A stretch of 15,226 bases of DNA from an uncultured Propionibacteriaceae bacterium. GTDB lineage: Bacteria; Actinomycetota; Actinomycetes; Propionibacteriales; Propionibacteriaceae. A model generated the notes under the pieces. It searched no databases, had not been told where the DNA came from, and saw only the letters and a program-made list of their open reading frames with translations. Shown here one piece after another: positions 1 through 6,831 of this stretch (position 1 is the first letter of the stretch; the number at the start of each line of letters is the position of its first letter). Both the position numbers and the translations under genes were made by a program. The DNA lies in NCBI GenBank assembly GCA_938012815.1, contig CALLVV010000065.1, positions 1 to 15,226 of the forward strand, in the 5' to 3' direction.

Positions 1-54
1 ACCCCGACCGTGCTGGCGCCCTGCCCCACCAACCACAACAAACACGGCTGCTGA
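1..54 (+). CDS. C-terminal end of an unidentified protein (partial)
   Basis: Frame 1 is open from the window edge to a TGA at 52-54 and encodes the 17-residue tail TPTVLAPCPTNHNKHGC. Sixteen of the 17 sense codons end in G or C, the pattern of real genes in this window, so I read it as the 3' end of a rightward gene convergent with the TadE-like gene. The same third-position bias would favour the mirror frame on the minus strand, but that frame has no credible start. The tail is too short to identify the protein. Confidence 0.35.
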   Translation, partial: TPTVLAPCPTNHNKHGC

Positions 55-95
55 CCGCGGTGATTTTGTGAGGCGGTTGAGAGGCTCAAGGAATG

Positions 96-116
96 GGCGG
101 CCGTGTGTGGGCCGTT
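96..116. terminator. Possible weak hairpin between convergent genes
   Basis: CGGCC (98-102) and GGCCG (110-114) form a five-pair stem around a 7-base loop, extendable by two G-U pairs. No T-run follows. It lies between two apparently convergent reading frames, so it could be a weak terminator, but the stem is short and the call is tentative. Confidence 0.25.
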
Positions 117-151
117 GCGGATATGAGTCGGTGGGCGTTGTGTCGGGTTTT

Positions 152-595
152 CTAGGAGGAATGTAGTTCGGAGGTTCCTTCCGCCCTGACCGGAAGGGTG
201 GTGATCCCGATGACGTTCAGGAACACGCAGGTGTATTCCCCCGTCACCTCCACGTCGACGACGTCGTTGCCGATCACCCGGGCCGTGCCGCGGAATCGGG
301 ACGCCGCCACGTAGTTCTCGGCCGCCTTTTTTGCGACATCGGGTTCGGGCTTCAGGCGCCCGTCCGCCAGCCCCAGGTGCTGGTTTCCCGCCCGGGCAGC
401 CTCCGCCGCGACACCACGGGCTTCCTGCGTGGCCTTGACCTGCCCCGCGAAATCCACCCCGATCCCGACGATCAGGATGAAACCGATCAACGCCACCGCC
501 GTCCACACTGTGATGGCGCCGCGCTCGCCGCGGCCCCGAACGCTCCTCATGGCATGATCCTCGACCTCGCAAAGCCCGAACGAATGAACGGTCAT
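152..595 (-). CDS. TadE/TadG-like single-pass membrane protein (pilus-assembly type)
   Basis: A short basic N-terminus (RSVRGRGERG) leads into one hydrophobic helix at about residues 28-48 (TVWTAVALIGFILIVGIGVD), followed by AGQVKATQEARGVAAEAARAG and a small extracytoplasmic domain. This basic-RGA-hydrophobic layout with an Ala-rich stretch after the helix is typical of TadE/TadG-like minor pseudopilins of Flp/Tad pili. The start is ambiguous. ATG 595 overlaps the cobL stop as ATGA and has AAGGAG five bases upstream. ATG 550 (MRSVRGRGERG) has GAGG eight bases upstream and gives the N-terminus usual for the family. No other tad gene is visible, and the link to a cobalamin gene is odd. The exact pilus role is inferred; it could be a generic TadE-like surface protein. 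Confidence 0.75.
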   Translation of the reverse strand: MTVHSFGLCEVEDHAMRSVRGRGERGAITVWTAVALIGFILIVGIGVDFAGQVKATQEARGVAAEAARAGNQHLGLADGRLKPEPDVAKKAAENYVAASRFRGTARVIGNDVVDVEVTGEYTCVFLNVIGITTLPVRAEGTSELHSS

Positions 596-1797
596 GAGGA
601 CTCCTTGACCAGCGAATAGCAGGTGACGGTGCGTGCCGGTTGCCAGCCGCGGAACGACCCGAGAGGCTTCGCGGTCTCAAACGAAACCTTCATCAACTCA
701 CCGCCCAGCCGGGTATGCAGACCGGCGAGCAGGACATCGGTTTCCAGGGTGACGGAATGAACCACCAGCCGTCCCCCGGCGGGAAGCGCGGCCAGCGCGG
801 CCTCGCAGGTTTCCGCGTTGGCGCCCCCGCCGAAGAAGACGGCATCCGGGATGGGCAGCGACGGATCGGACATCAGGGCCAGGGCGTCTCCCACCCGCAC
901 CTCGAAGCGGTCCGCCACCCCGAGGCGAGCCGCGTTGCCGCGGGCCCGGTCAGCGCGATCGCCACGTTTCTCAAAAGCGACGGTGCGGGTGCCGGGGGCG
1001 CTGCGACACCAGGAGATGCCGACGCTTCCCGAGCCCGTCCCGATGTCCCACAGCACTTGGTTCCGTGCCGGCGCCAGGGCCGCCAGTGCCGGAAGCCGAA
1101 TCGGTTGTTTCGTCAGCTGTCCGTCGTTGGCGAAGGCCCCGTCGGGCAGCAGCGGACCGACGACCACCGGATGTGTGCCGGTGCTGAACTCGATTGCCAC
1201 CACGTTCAGGCGCGGCAGCTCCTCCCGGTGCGTGGCGAGGTTTTCCGCCGTGAAGTCCTGCCGGGACTCCTTCGGTGTGCCGAGGTTGCCGAACACCGTC
1301 ATGGCTGAGTCCCCCCAGCCCGCCGCTACCAGGGTCCGGGCCAGCTCCCCCGGGGTGGTCTGATCCGCGGACAGGGCTATGACCCGTTCGCCGGGGGCGG
1401 CCAGGGCCAGCACGCGCTGAGGATCGCGTTCGACCAGCGAAATCCAGCTGGTCGTCTCTGCGGGCCACAGCATCCGGGAGCGTGCGAGGGTCTCCGATGA
1501 CAGCGCAGGATGCACCCGGATGCGTTCCGCGCCCAGTACCTCCATCAGGGTGGTCGCCACTCCGGACAGCAGTGGGTCACCGGTGGCCAGCACCACCACG
1601 TCGTCGCCGAGCTCCTCGAACAGCCCCGCCACCCCGGCGCGCAGCGGCGTGGGCCACTGCACACCGCGCGAGGGGTCGGGAAGCATCTCCAGGTGTCTGG
1701 TGCCGCCCACCACGACCGGCGCAGAAGTCACCAGCTCCCGCAGGCGCGGGGGCAGCTCGTCGAGCCCGGACGCGGGCACACCAACGACATCGATCAT
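592..1797 (-). CDS. cobL: Precorrin-6Y C5,15-methyltransferase (decarboxylating), CbiE-CbiT fusion
   Basis: This 401-residue protein should methylate C5 and C15 of the corrin precursor and decarboxylate its C12 acetate, using S-adenosylmethionine. The N-terminal half (about 1-200) is a CbiE-type tetrapyrrole methylase with LATGDPLLSG at 70-79 and FGNLGTPKE at 169-177. The C-terminal half (about 225-401) is CbiT-type, starting at LTKQPIRLPALAALAP, with the SAM-binding loop DIGTGSGSVG at 251-260 and FFGGGANAETCEAAL at 321-335. Length fits fused CobL. The open frame extends about 100 codons upstream, but that part overlaps the riboswitch and lacks methylase sequence. ATG 1797 (MIDVVGVPASG) has no Shine-Dalgarno, but a TAAGCT box lies eight bases upstream, so it may be leaderless. 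It is divergent from the cob operon and coupled to the TadE-like gene by ATGA. Confidence 0.95.
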   Translation of the reverse strand: MIDVVGVPASGLDELPPRLRELVTSAPVVVGGTRHLEMLPDPSRGVQWPTPLRAGVAGLFEELGDDVVVLATGDPLLSGVATTLMEVLGAERIRVHPALSSETLARSRMLWPAETTSWISLVERDPQRVLALAAPGERVIALSADQTTPGELARTLVAAGWGDSAMTVFGNLGTPKESRQDFTAENLATHREELPRLNVVAIEFSTGTHPVVVGPLLPDGAFANDGQLTKQPIRLPALAALAPARNQVLWDIGTGSGSVGISWCRSAPGTRTVAFEKRGDRADRARGNAARLGVADRFEVRVGDALALMSDPSLPIPDAVFFGGGANAETCEAALAALPAGGRLVVHSVTLETDVLLAGLHTRLGGELMKVSFETAKPLGSFRGWQPARTVTCYSLVKESS

Positions 1798-1805
1798 GAT
1801 GAGAG

Positions 1806-1811
1806 AGCTTA
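1806..1811 (-). promoter_or_regulatory. Putative -10 box for leaderless cobL
   Basis: On the minus strand TAAGCT (TANNNT type) ends eight bases before the cobL ATG. Together with the absence of a Shine-Dalgarno sequence this suggests transcription starting at or next to the start codon. I see no clear -35 element. Confidence 0.35.
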
Positions 1812-1816
1812 TCCAG

Positions 1817-1950
1817 ATTGTGGAACAATGGGGCCGCTGGGTGCGGAATGCGGTGAGAATCCGCGGCGGTCCCGCCACTGTGTACCCCATGGGGTGAGCC
1901 AGGCCATCGTTCCAGCCAACTGCGACGTGGGCGCGGACCCACAGGAAGGC
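1817..1950 (+). promoter_or_regulatory. Cobalamin (B12) riboswitch
   Basis: The hallmark B12 box GCCACTG is at 1874-1880, preceded by GGTGAGAATCC at 1852-1862 and followed by GCCAGG at 1898-1903, in the family order. A long outer helix can be drawn directly: TGGAAC-A-ATGG (1821-1831) pairs with CCAT-C-GTTCCA (1904-1914), ten pairs and one mismatch. ACCCCATGGGGT (1884-1895) is a perfect palindrome in the internal arm. A downstream hairpin, GTGGG (1927-1931) with CCCAC (1938-1942), is in the right place for the loop that kisses the aptamer. AGGAAGG (1943-1949) and ACCTCC just after it could form the sequestered expression platform. Established knowledge: adenosyl- or methylcobalamin binding represses the downstream genes, here the chelatase remnant, cobO, cobB-cobC and cobA. 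The limits are approximate. Confidence 0.9.
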
Positions 1951-1963
1951 ATACCTCCAGCAC

Positions 1964-2149
1964 ATGAAGTTTCCATTCACCGCGGCGCTCGGGGCCGAGG
2001 ACATGGCGTGCGCTCTGAGCCTGGCCGGCGTATCCCCGGAGATCGCCGGCGTCCTGGCGCGAGGCGGGAAGGGCGCCGCGGAGTCCATCATGGTCCGGGC
2101 CCTCACCGATGTGGTTCGCAGCGACCTGCAGGCCGAGGGAGTGGGCTGA
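1964..2149 (+). CDS. N-terminal remnant of a BchI/ChlI (Mg/Co-chelatase AAA+) protein
   Basis: The 61-residue product begins MKFPFTAALGAEDMACAL and continues SPEIAGVLARGGKGAAES, which matches the N-terminus of magnesium-chelatase ATPase subunits (FPFxAIVGxxDMxLAL, then GxxIRGEKGTAKST). The full-length chelatase-like protein normally encoded before cobO in actinobacteria is roughly ten times longer. Here everything after the first helix past the P-loop is gone. The Walker A lysine is Glu and the last Thr is Ile (GGKGAAESI where GEKGTAKST is expected), so ATP binding should be lost. The stop shares one base with the cobO ATG (TGATG). No good Shine-Dalgarno lies at normal spacing; AGGAAGG is 14 bases upstream. 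It is either a decaying pseudogene or a leader cistron that couples cobO translation to the riboswitch. Confidence 0.6.
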   Translation: MKFPFTAALGAEDMACALSLAGVSPEIAGVLARGGKGAAESIMVRALTDVVRSDLQAEGVG

Positions 2150-2760
2150 TGGCCCGGGGAACCCCGGAGACCGTGCCCGACGACGGGTTGACCACGAAGC
2201 AGCGCCGGAACCGGCCCATGGTGATCGTCAATCAGGGTGAGGGGAAGGGAAAATCAACGGCGGCCTTCGGTCTGGCGCTGCGCGGCTGGAATCAGGGATG
2301 GAGCATCGGGGTCTTCCAGTTCGTGAAGTCGGCGAAGTGGCGGATCGGTGAACAGTCAGCCCTTGAAGCCTTGGGGAAGCTGCACGAGGAAACCGGTCAG
2401 GGCGGTGCCATCGAATGGCACAAGATGGGGTCAGGATGGTCCTGGACGCGCAAGGCTCCCGAGGACGATCCCGCCCGGGCCGCCCGTGATGGCTGGGAGG
2501 AGGTGAAACGCCGACTGGCGGAGCAGACCCACGGGCTCTACGTCCTCGACGAGTTCACCTACCCGATGGAATGGGGCTGGATCGATGTCGACGAGGTGGT
2601 GGAGACCCTGACGAACCGGCCGGGGTTCCAGCACGTCGTCATCACCGGGCGCCGCTGCCCCGAACCGGTGCTGGAACTGGCGAACCTGGTCACGAACATG
2701 ACCAAGATCAAGCACCCCTTCGACGAGGGTCAGAAGGGCCAGAAGGGCATTGAGTGGTGA
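2149..2760 (+). CDS. cobO: Cob(I)yrinic acid a,c-diamide adenosyltransferase
   Basis: The 203-residue CobO/BtuR-type enzyme transfers the adenosyl group of ATP to cob(I)alamin precursors to make the Co-C bond. The P-loop NQGEGKGKSTAAFG is at 28-41, followed by FQFVKSAKWRIGE at 57-69, the Walker B-like YVLDEFTYPM at 131-140, the ITGRRCPEPVLELA segment at 165-178 and a C-terminal TKIKHPFDEGQKGQKGIEW. Length fits the family. The reading frame is open far upstream through the riboswitch, but ATG 2149 is chosen because GAGGGAG (2135-2141) sits seven bases before it and the N-terminus is normal. Translation is probably coupled to the chelatase remnant through the TGATG junction, and to the next gene by overlap. 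It is under the cobalamin riboswitch. Confidence 0.96.
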   Translation: MARGTPETVPDDGLTTKQRRNRPMVIVNQGEGKGKSTAAFGLALRGWNQGWSIGVFQFVKSAKWRIGEQSALEALGKLHEETGQGGAIEWHKMGSGWSWTRKAPEDDPARAARDGWEEVKRRLAEQTHGLYVLDEFTYPMEWGWIDVDEVVETLTNRPGFQHVVITGRRCPEPVLELANLVTNMTKIKHPFDEGQKGQKGIEW

Positions 2761-5165
2761 ACATTCCCCGTTTCGTCATTGCCGCAGCCGCGTCGGGGCA
2801 GGGCAAGACCACCATCACGACCGGGATCATCGCGGCGCTGGCCGCCCGCGGGATGGCGGTCCAGGGTTTCAAGGTGGGTCCCGATTTCATTGACCCGGGT
2901 TACCACGCGCTCGCCTCGGGACGGGTGGGACGCAACCTGGATCCGTTCCTGGTGGGGGAGCGCCGGGTGGCGCCTCTGCTGGCCCACGGCGCCCGGGGAG
3001 CCGAGATCTCCGTGATCGAGGGTGTGATGGGCCTGTTCGACGGGCAGCTCGGCACCCGCGGGTTCGGCTCGACGGCGCACGTCGCCGCCCTCGTCGCCGC
3101 CCCGATCGTGCTGTGCCTGGATGCCTCCCACACCTCACGTTCCGTGGCGGCGGTCGCGCTGGGCCTGACCCACTACGACCCCGCCCTGCACTTCGCGGGG
3201 GTGATCATCAACAAGGTGGCCTCTCCGAGGCATCGCGAGGAGGTGCTGTCCGCCCTGGAGGGAATCGGGCTGCCGGTCCTTGGGGTGCTGCCACGCGATG
3301 CCGCCATCGAAGCGCCCTCGCGGCACCTCGGGTTGGTTCCCGTGGAGGAACGGGCCGATGCGAACGCGACCATGGAGCGGTTGGCCTCCCAGGTCAGCGC
3401 GCACATCGACCTGGATGCGCTGGTCGCGGTGGCGCGGTCCGCCCCGGAACTGGATGTCACCGCGTGGAACCCGGCCGCTGAGGTCACACCCCCAAGCGGA
3501 TGCCGGCCCGTGGTGGCGGTCGCGGGCGGCAGGGCCTTCACCTTCCGCTACCCGGAGACCGTGGAACTGCTCGAGGCCGCGGGATGCCGGGTGCAGGTCT
3601 TCGACCCTGCCGCCGACGACCGGCTGCCGGAGAACACGGCGGGCATCTATCTGGGGGGAGGGTTTCCCGAGGTTCACGCGGCAGCCCTGGCCTCACGGGC
3701 CGATCTGCGGCGGGAGATCGCGGACTTTGTGGCTTCCGGGGGGCCGGTGGTGGCGGAGTGTGCCGGGATGCTGTACCTGTCCGGCAGCGTCGATGCCACC
3801 GGCATGGTCGGGGCGATTCCCGGGGTGGCGGCCATGGGTCCGCGACTGACCCTCGGATACCGGAGAGCCACGACGACCCGGGACGGTTTCTACGCGCGGG
3901 CCGGAGAGGAGATCACCGGACACGAGTTCCACCGCACCGCGACCCAGTTCCCACCCGGCAGCGAACCCGGCTGGGCGTGGGAGACCCCCGACGGCCCCAG
4001 GACCGACGGATGGGCCCGGGGCAACGTGCACGCCTCCTATCTTCATGTTCACTGGGCCGGGCATCCCCAGCTGGCCCAGAGGTTCGCCGAGGCGGTTCAC
4101 GCCCACCGGCCGGACCCCGTCGCAGGCGCGGGAATCGTGCCGCGCAGTGTGGCCTCCCCGGGGGACTTCGACCTGGACCACCACGGCGATGCGGAACTCG
4201 CGGACGGCATCGAGGACCTGGCCGTGAACGTCCGTCTGACGTCCCCCCCGCAGTGGCTGCTGACGGAGCTCGGAGCCGTGGAACTGGCTCCCTACCCGAG
4301 GGCGGAGGAGACCATCGACGTGCTCGCCGCCTGGCACCAGACCGGACCGGAATGCGTGCTGCCCGTCGCCGGGGTGGCGGAGGCGTTCACCCTCGCCGCC
4401 CGCGGATTGCGGTACCGGCATCCCGCGGTGATCCATCCGCAGTTCACCGAACCCGAAGCCGCGCTTCGAGCCGCGGGGGTGGTGCCGCAACGGGTGCTGC
4501 TCTGGCCGGAGGACGGGTTCCGGCTGGATGTGGCGCGGGTCCCGGAGGCGGCCGATCTGGTGTTCGTCGGGAATCCGACCAATCCGACCGGGGTGCTGCA
4601 TCCCGCCGATCAGATCAGGCGACTGATCAGGCCAGGCCGGGTGGTGGTGGTAGACGAGGCGTTCATGGACGCGGTGCCGGGGGAGTCGCAGTCGCTGCTC
4701 GGCGGTGACCTGACCGGGGTGCTCGTGCTGCGCTCGCTCACCAAGACCTGGGGGCTGGCGGGGCTGCGGGTCGGCTACATCATCGGCGATCCCACCCTGA
4801 TCGCGGCTCTCCGGCGGATTCAGACGCCCTGGGCGGTATCGAGCCCCGCGCTGGCGGCCATCCGCGCGGTCTGCTCCGACAGGGCGCGCTCCGAGACGCA
4901 ACGCTGGCAGGAAGAACTCCGGGACGGCCGTGACGCCCTGACCGCGGATCTGCGGGCCCTGGGGCTGCACGTCGTCGATTCCGATGCCCCGTTCCTGCTG
5001 GTCCGGGGGCCGGCCGGGCTGCGTGAGAAATTGAGGGCGTGTGGGCTCGGGGTGCGTCGAGGTGATACCTTCCCGGGGCTGGACTCCGAATGGTTCAGGG
5101 TGCGCGTTCCTGAACCCGGGCTTCGGGCCCGTTTGCTCGACGCGCTGGGCAAGGAGATGGAATGA
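2754..5165 (+). CDS. cobB: CobB-CobC fusion: cobyrinic acid a,c-diamide synthase plus aminotransferase-like CobC domain
   Basis: One 803-residue frame encodes two B12 proteins. Residues 1 to about 455 are CobB/CbiA, the glutamine-dependent amidase of the a and c side chains: P-loop ASGQGKTT at 13-20, KVGPDFIDPGYH at 40-51, VIEGVMGLFDG at 87-97, and the glutaminase domain with nucleophile Cys336 in VVAECAGMLYLSG and the triad-type histidine region NVHASYLHVHW at 424-434. Residues about 472-803 are a PLP-dependent CobC/CobD-type protein: HHGDAELADGIEDLAVN at 476-492, NPTNPTG at 607-613, VVDEAFMD at 632-639 and the PLP lysine Lys664 in LRSLTKTWGLAGLRVGY. CobC takes part in making the aminopropanol arm, often as L-threonine-O-3-phosphate decarboxylase. 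The linker (about 455-472) has no stop. The start is GTG 2754 or the adjacent GTG 2757, which would form a GTGA overlap with cobO. Confidence 0.93.
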   Translation: MVNIPRFVIAAAASGQGKTTITTGIIAALAARGMAVQGFKVGPDFIDPGYHALASGRVGRNLDPFLVGERRVAPLLAHGARGAEISVIEGVMGLFDGQLGTRGFGSTAHVAALVAAPIVLCLDASHTSRSVAAVALGLTHYDPALHFAGVIINKVASPRHREEVLSALEGIGLPVLGVLPRDAAIEAPSRHLGLVPVEERADANATMERLASQVSAHIDLDALVAVARSAPELDVTAWNPAAEVTPPSGCRPVVAVAGGRAFTFRYPETVELLEAAGCRVQVFDPAADDRLPENTAGIYLGGGFPEVHAAALASRADLRREIADFVASGGPVVAECAGMLYLSGSVDATGMVGAIPGVAAMGPRLTLGYRRATTTRDGFYARAGEEITGHEFHRTATQFPPGSEPGWAWETPDGPRTDGWARGNVHASYLHVHWAGHPQLAQRFAEAVHAHRPDPVAGAGIVPRSVASPGDFDLDHHGDAELADGIEDLAVNVRLTSPPQWLLTELGAVELAPYPRAEETIDVLAAWHQTGPECVLPVAGVAEAFTLAARGLRYRHPAVIHPQFTEPEAALRAAGVVPQRVLLWPEDGFRLDVARVPEAADLVFVGNPTNPTGVLHPADQIRRLIRPGRVVVVDEAFMDAVPGESQSLLGGDLTGVLVLRSLTKTWGLAGLRVGYIIGDPTLIAALRRIQTPWAVSSPALAAIRAVCSDRARSETQRWQEELRDGRDALTADLRALGLHVVDSDAPFLLVRGPAGLREKLRACGLGVRRGDTFPGLDSEWFRVRVPEPGLRARLLDALGKEME

Positions 5166-5887
5166 ACGGTCGTGTCGTTCTCGTTGGTGCCGGTCCGGGA
5201 GATCCGGACCTGATCACGGTTGCCGGGCTGAAGGCCCTGCGCGACGCCGATGTGATCGTCACCGACCGGTTGGTCCCGGAGGCCCTCCTGGCCGAGGCCG
5301 GGAAGGGGGCGGAGATCATTCCCGTCGGGAAGATTCCCCGCGGCAAGTTCACCCCGCAGGAAAGGATCAACGAGATCCTCGTCGAGCAGGCCCTGGCGGG
5401 CAGGGTCGTGGTGCGTTTCAAGGGCGGCGACCCGTTCGTCTTCGGGCGCGGCTACGAGGAGTGGTTGGCCTGTGTCGCCGCAGGCGTTCCCGTCAGCTAC
5501 GTGCCCGGCGTCTCCTCGTCCATCGCTGGTGCCGGGCTGGCGGGGATCCCGGTCACCCAACGCGGCATCACGCAGGGCTACACCGTGGTCAGCGGGCACG
5601 TTCCCCCGGGCGACGAACGCTGCGACGTCGACTGGGAACGCCTGGCCCGCTCCGGCCTGACCCTCGTGATCATGATGGGGGTGTTCCACCTGCCCCGGAT
5701 CACCGAACGCCTGATTGACGCCGGGCTGGATCCGCAGACCCCGTCGGCCATGGTGGAGAACGCCGGGCTGCCCCAGATGCGGGTGCTGCGCTCCACCGCC
5801 GGTGAGATTGCGGAGGTCGCGAAGGCGGAGGGAGTGCGTCCCCCGGCCGTCACGATCATCGGGGAGGTCGCGGGCCTCGGGGCCTGA
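5162..5887 (+). CDS. cobA: Uroporphyrinogen-III C-methyltransferase (SUMT)
   Basis: The 241-residue enzyme methylates uroporphyrinogen III at C2 and C7 with S-adenosylmethionine to give precorrin-2, the branch point to B12 and siroheme. All class motifs are present: VGAGPGDPDLIT at 8-19, VRFKGGDPFVFGRGYEE at 84-100, YVPGVSSSIAGAGLAGIPVT at 113-132, VVSGHVPP at 142-149 and a C-terminal PPAVTIIGEV at 227-236. It is the single-domain form, without the CysG dehydrogenase/ferrochelatase part. The start overlaps the cobB-cobC stop as ATGA, with AAGGAG at 5151-5156, five bases away, so translation is coupled. It is the last gene of the riboswitch operon and a hairpin straddles its stop codon. It occupies the place of the SUMT/CysG gene that follows cobB in mycobacteria. 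Confidence 0.96.
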   Translation: MNGRVVLVGAGPGDPDLITVAGLKALRDADVIVTDRLVPEALLAEAGKGAEIIPVGKIPRGKFTPQERINEILVEQALAGRVVVRFKGGDPFVFGRGYEEWLACVAAGVPVSYVPGVSSSIAGAGLAGIPVTQRGITQGYTVVSGHVPPGDERCDVDWERLARSGLTLVIMMGVFHLPRITERLIDAGLDPQTPSAMVENAGLPQMRVLRSTAGEIAEVAKAEGVRPPAVTIIGEVAGLGA

Positions 5888-5903
5888 GGAACGCGCCGAG
5901 GCC
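5873..5903. terminator. GC-rich hairpin at the end of the cob operon
   Basis: GGCCTCGG (5873-5880) and CCGAGGCC (5896-5903) are a perfect 8-base inverted repeat around a 15-base loop that contains the cobA stop codon. There is no T-run, as is common in actinobacteria. It separates the rightward cob operon from the leftward cobK unit and could act on both strands. Confidence 0.5.
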
Positions 5904-5924
5904 GTCTCCGGTCGGTACAGCCGG

Positions 5925-6008
5925 TCAGATGTCCAGATCCTCGACCATGGGCTGGGATTCCGCTCGCTCAATCTCGTCGATCAGGTAGTCAGGCATCTCG
6001 CCGCGCAT
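5925..6008 (-). CDS. Small open frame (27 aa) downstream of cobK, unknown function
   Basis: ATG 6008 opens a frame ending in TGA at 5925 and encoding an acidic peptide: MRGEMPDYLIDEIERAES, then QPMVEDLDI. It starts 14 bases after the cobK stop. GAGGA lies nine bases before its ATG. Most codons end in G or C (22 of 27), which fits coding use in this genome, although a 27-codon frame can arise by chance. I do not recognise it. The middle (DYLIDEIERAES) looks helical and amphipathic. It may be a genuine small protein co-transcribed with cobK or the remnant of a longer gene. Confidence 0.45.
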   Translation of the reverse strand: MRGEMPDYLIDEIERAESQPMVEDLDI

Positions 6009-6022
6009 CCCGGTGTGTCCTC

Positions 6023-6805
6023 TCAGTACATGCCCCGCGCCCTTCCCGGGGCTTGCCATGCGGGTACTTCATTGACCCACGCGAGGGCTTCCCGCGGGGT
6101 CGCCACCTGTGGAACGTCCTTCGGGACAGGGGCGCGGCGCACCATGATCACCTGTACCCCCAGGTCACCGGCGGCGGTCAGTTTCGCCTCGGTCAGGGAA
6201 CCGCCCGAGTCCTTCGTGACCAACACATCGACTCCCAGGTCGCGCAGCAGTTCCTTCTCGGAATCAACGGTGAACGGGCCGCGTTCCAGCAGTGGCCGCC
6301 ACGAGCCGGGAAGTGGCTCCTCGGGGAGTTCCACCATGCGTGCCGCGACATCCGGCAGGTTCCGGTAGTGGTCCAGCGACTGTTTGCCGACCGTCAGCAG
6401 CACCTTCTCGTATCCGGCGGCCTCCCGGGACGCCTCGTCGTGGGAGTCCACCCAGGTCCAGGTGCCTGCCAGCGGGTGCGAGGCCCAGCTGGGTCTGGAG
6501 ATCCGCAGCAGCGGTGTCCCGGTACTCCGGCAGGCCGCCACCGCATTGGTGCTGATCCGCTCGGCGAAGGGATGAGTGGCGTCAACCAGCCGGTCGATCC
6601 CGTTGTCCACCAGCCAGACGGCCAGCCCGTTCGCGCCACCGAAACCACCGACCCGCACCTCACCCGCTATGTGCGCCGGCCTGCGAACCCGCCCGGCCAG
6701 GGAAGTGGTGACCTCGTGACCATTTTCCGCGAGGAGCTCTGCCAGGTCGCGGCCCTCTTTGGTGCCGCCGAGGATGAGGGTCTTCACGTGGACATTCAAC
6801 CCCAT
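6023..6805 (-). CDS. cobK: Precorrin-6A reductase
   Basis: The 260-residue CobK/CbiJ-type reductase uses NADPH to reduce precorrin-6A (or its cobalt form) to the dihydro product, the substrate of CobL. The family motifs are visible: nucleotide-binding ILGGTKEGRDLAELL at 11-25, VDATHPFAERISTNA at 74-88, RISRPSW at 101-107, LLTVGKQSL at 136-144, ERGPFTVDSEKELL at 174-187 and VTKDSGGSLTEAKL at 196-209. The frame stays open above ATG 6805, but that would run into ispG. GTG 6787 (VKTLILGG) is an alternative start giving 254 residues, and neither start has a clear Shine-Dalgarno. The gene faces the cob operon and is followed by a small open frame. No riboswitch is seen in front of it, so its control must differ from that of the rightward operon. 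Confidence 0.94.
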   Translation of the reverse strand: MGLNVHVKTLILGGTKEGRDLAELLAENGHEVTTSLAGRVRRPAHIAGEVRVGGFGGANGLAVWLVDNGIDRLVDATHPFAERISTNAVAACRSTGTPLLRISRPSWASHPLAGTWTWVDSHDEASREAAGYEKVLLTVGKQSLDHYRNLPDVAARMVELPEEPLPGSWRPLLERGPFTVDSEKELLRDLGVDVLVTKDSGGSLTEAKLTAAGDLGVQVIMVRRAPVPKDVPQVATPREALAWVNEVPAWQAPGRARGMY

Positions 6806-6819
6806 TGTCCAGTCGTTAG

Positions 6820-6825
6820 TAATCT
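6820..6825 (+). promoter_or_regulatory. Putative -10 box for leaderless ispG
   Basis: TAATCT (TANNNT type) ends six bases before the ispG ATG and there is no Shine-Dalgarno, which suggests a leaderless mRNA. TTCAAC at 6795-6800 is a poor -35 candidate with a 19-base spacer. The cobK start lies only 26 bp away on the other strand, so the two promoters must overlap. Confidence 0.4.
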
Positions 6826-6831
6826 GGCCCC

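Noticed and set aside
1798..2106. Upstream extension of cobL by about 100 codons on the minus strand
   Set aside because: It covers the riboswitch and the chelatase remnant and encodes no methylase-like sequence; the family N-terminus (MIDVVGVPASG) begins at 1797.
3500..4970. Long open frames in other frames and on the opposite strand inside cobB-cobC
   Set aside because: Their products are Arg/Gly/Pro-rich without motifs, the usual shadow of a high-GC gene; the true frame has complete CobB and CobC motifs.
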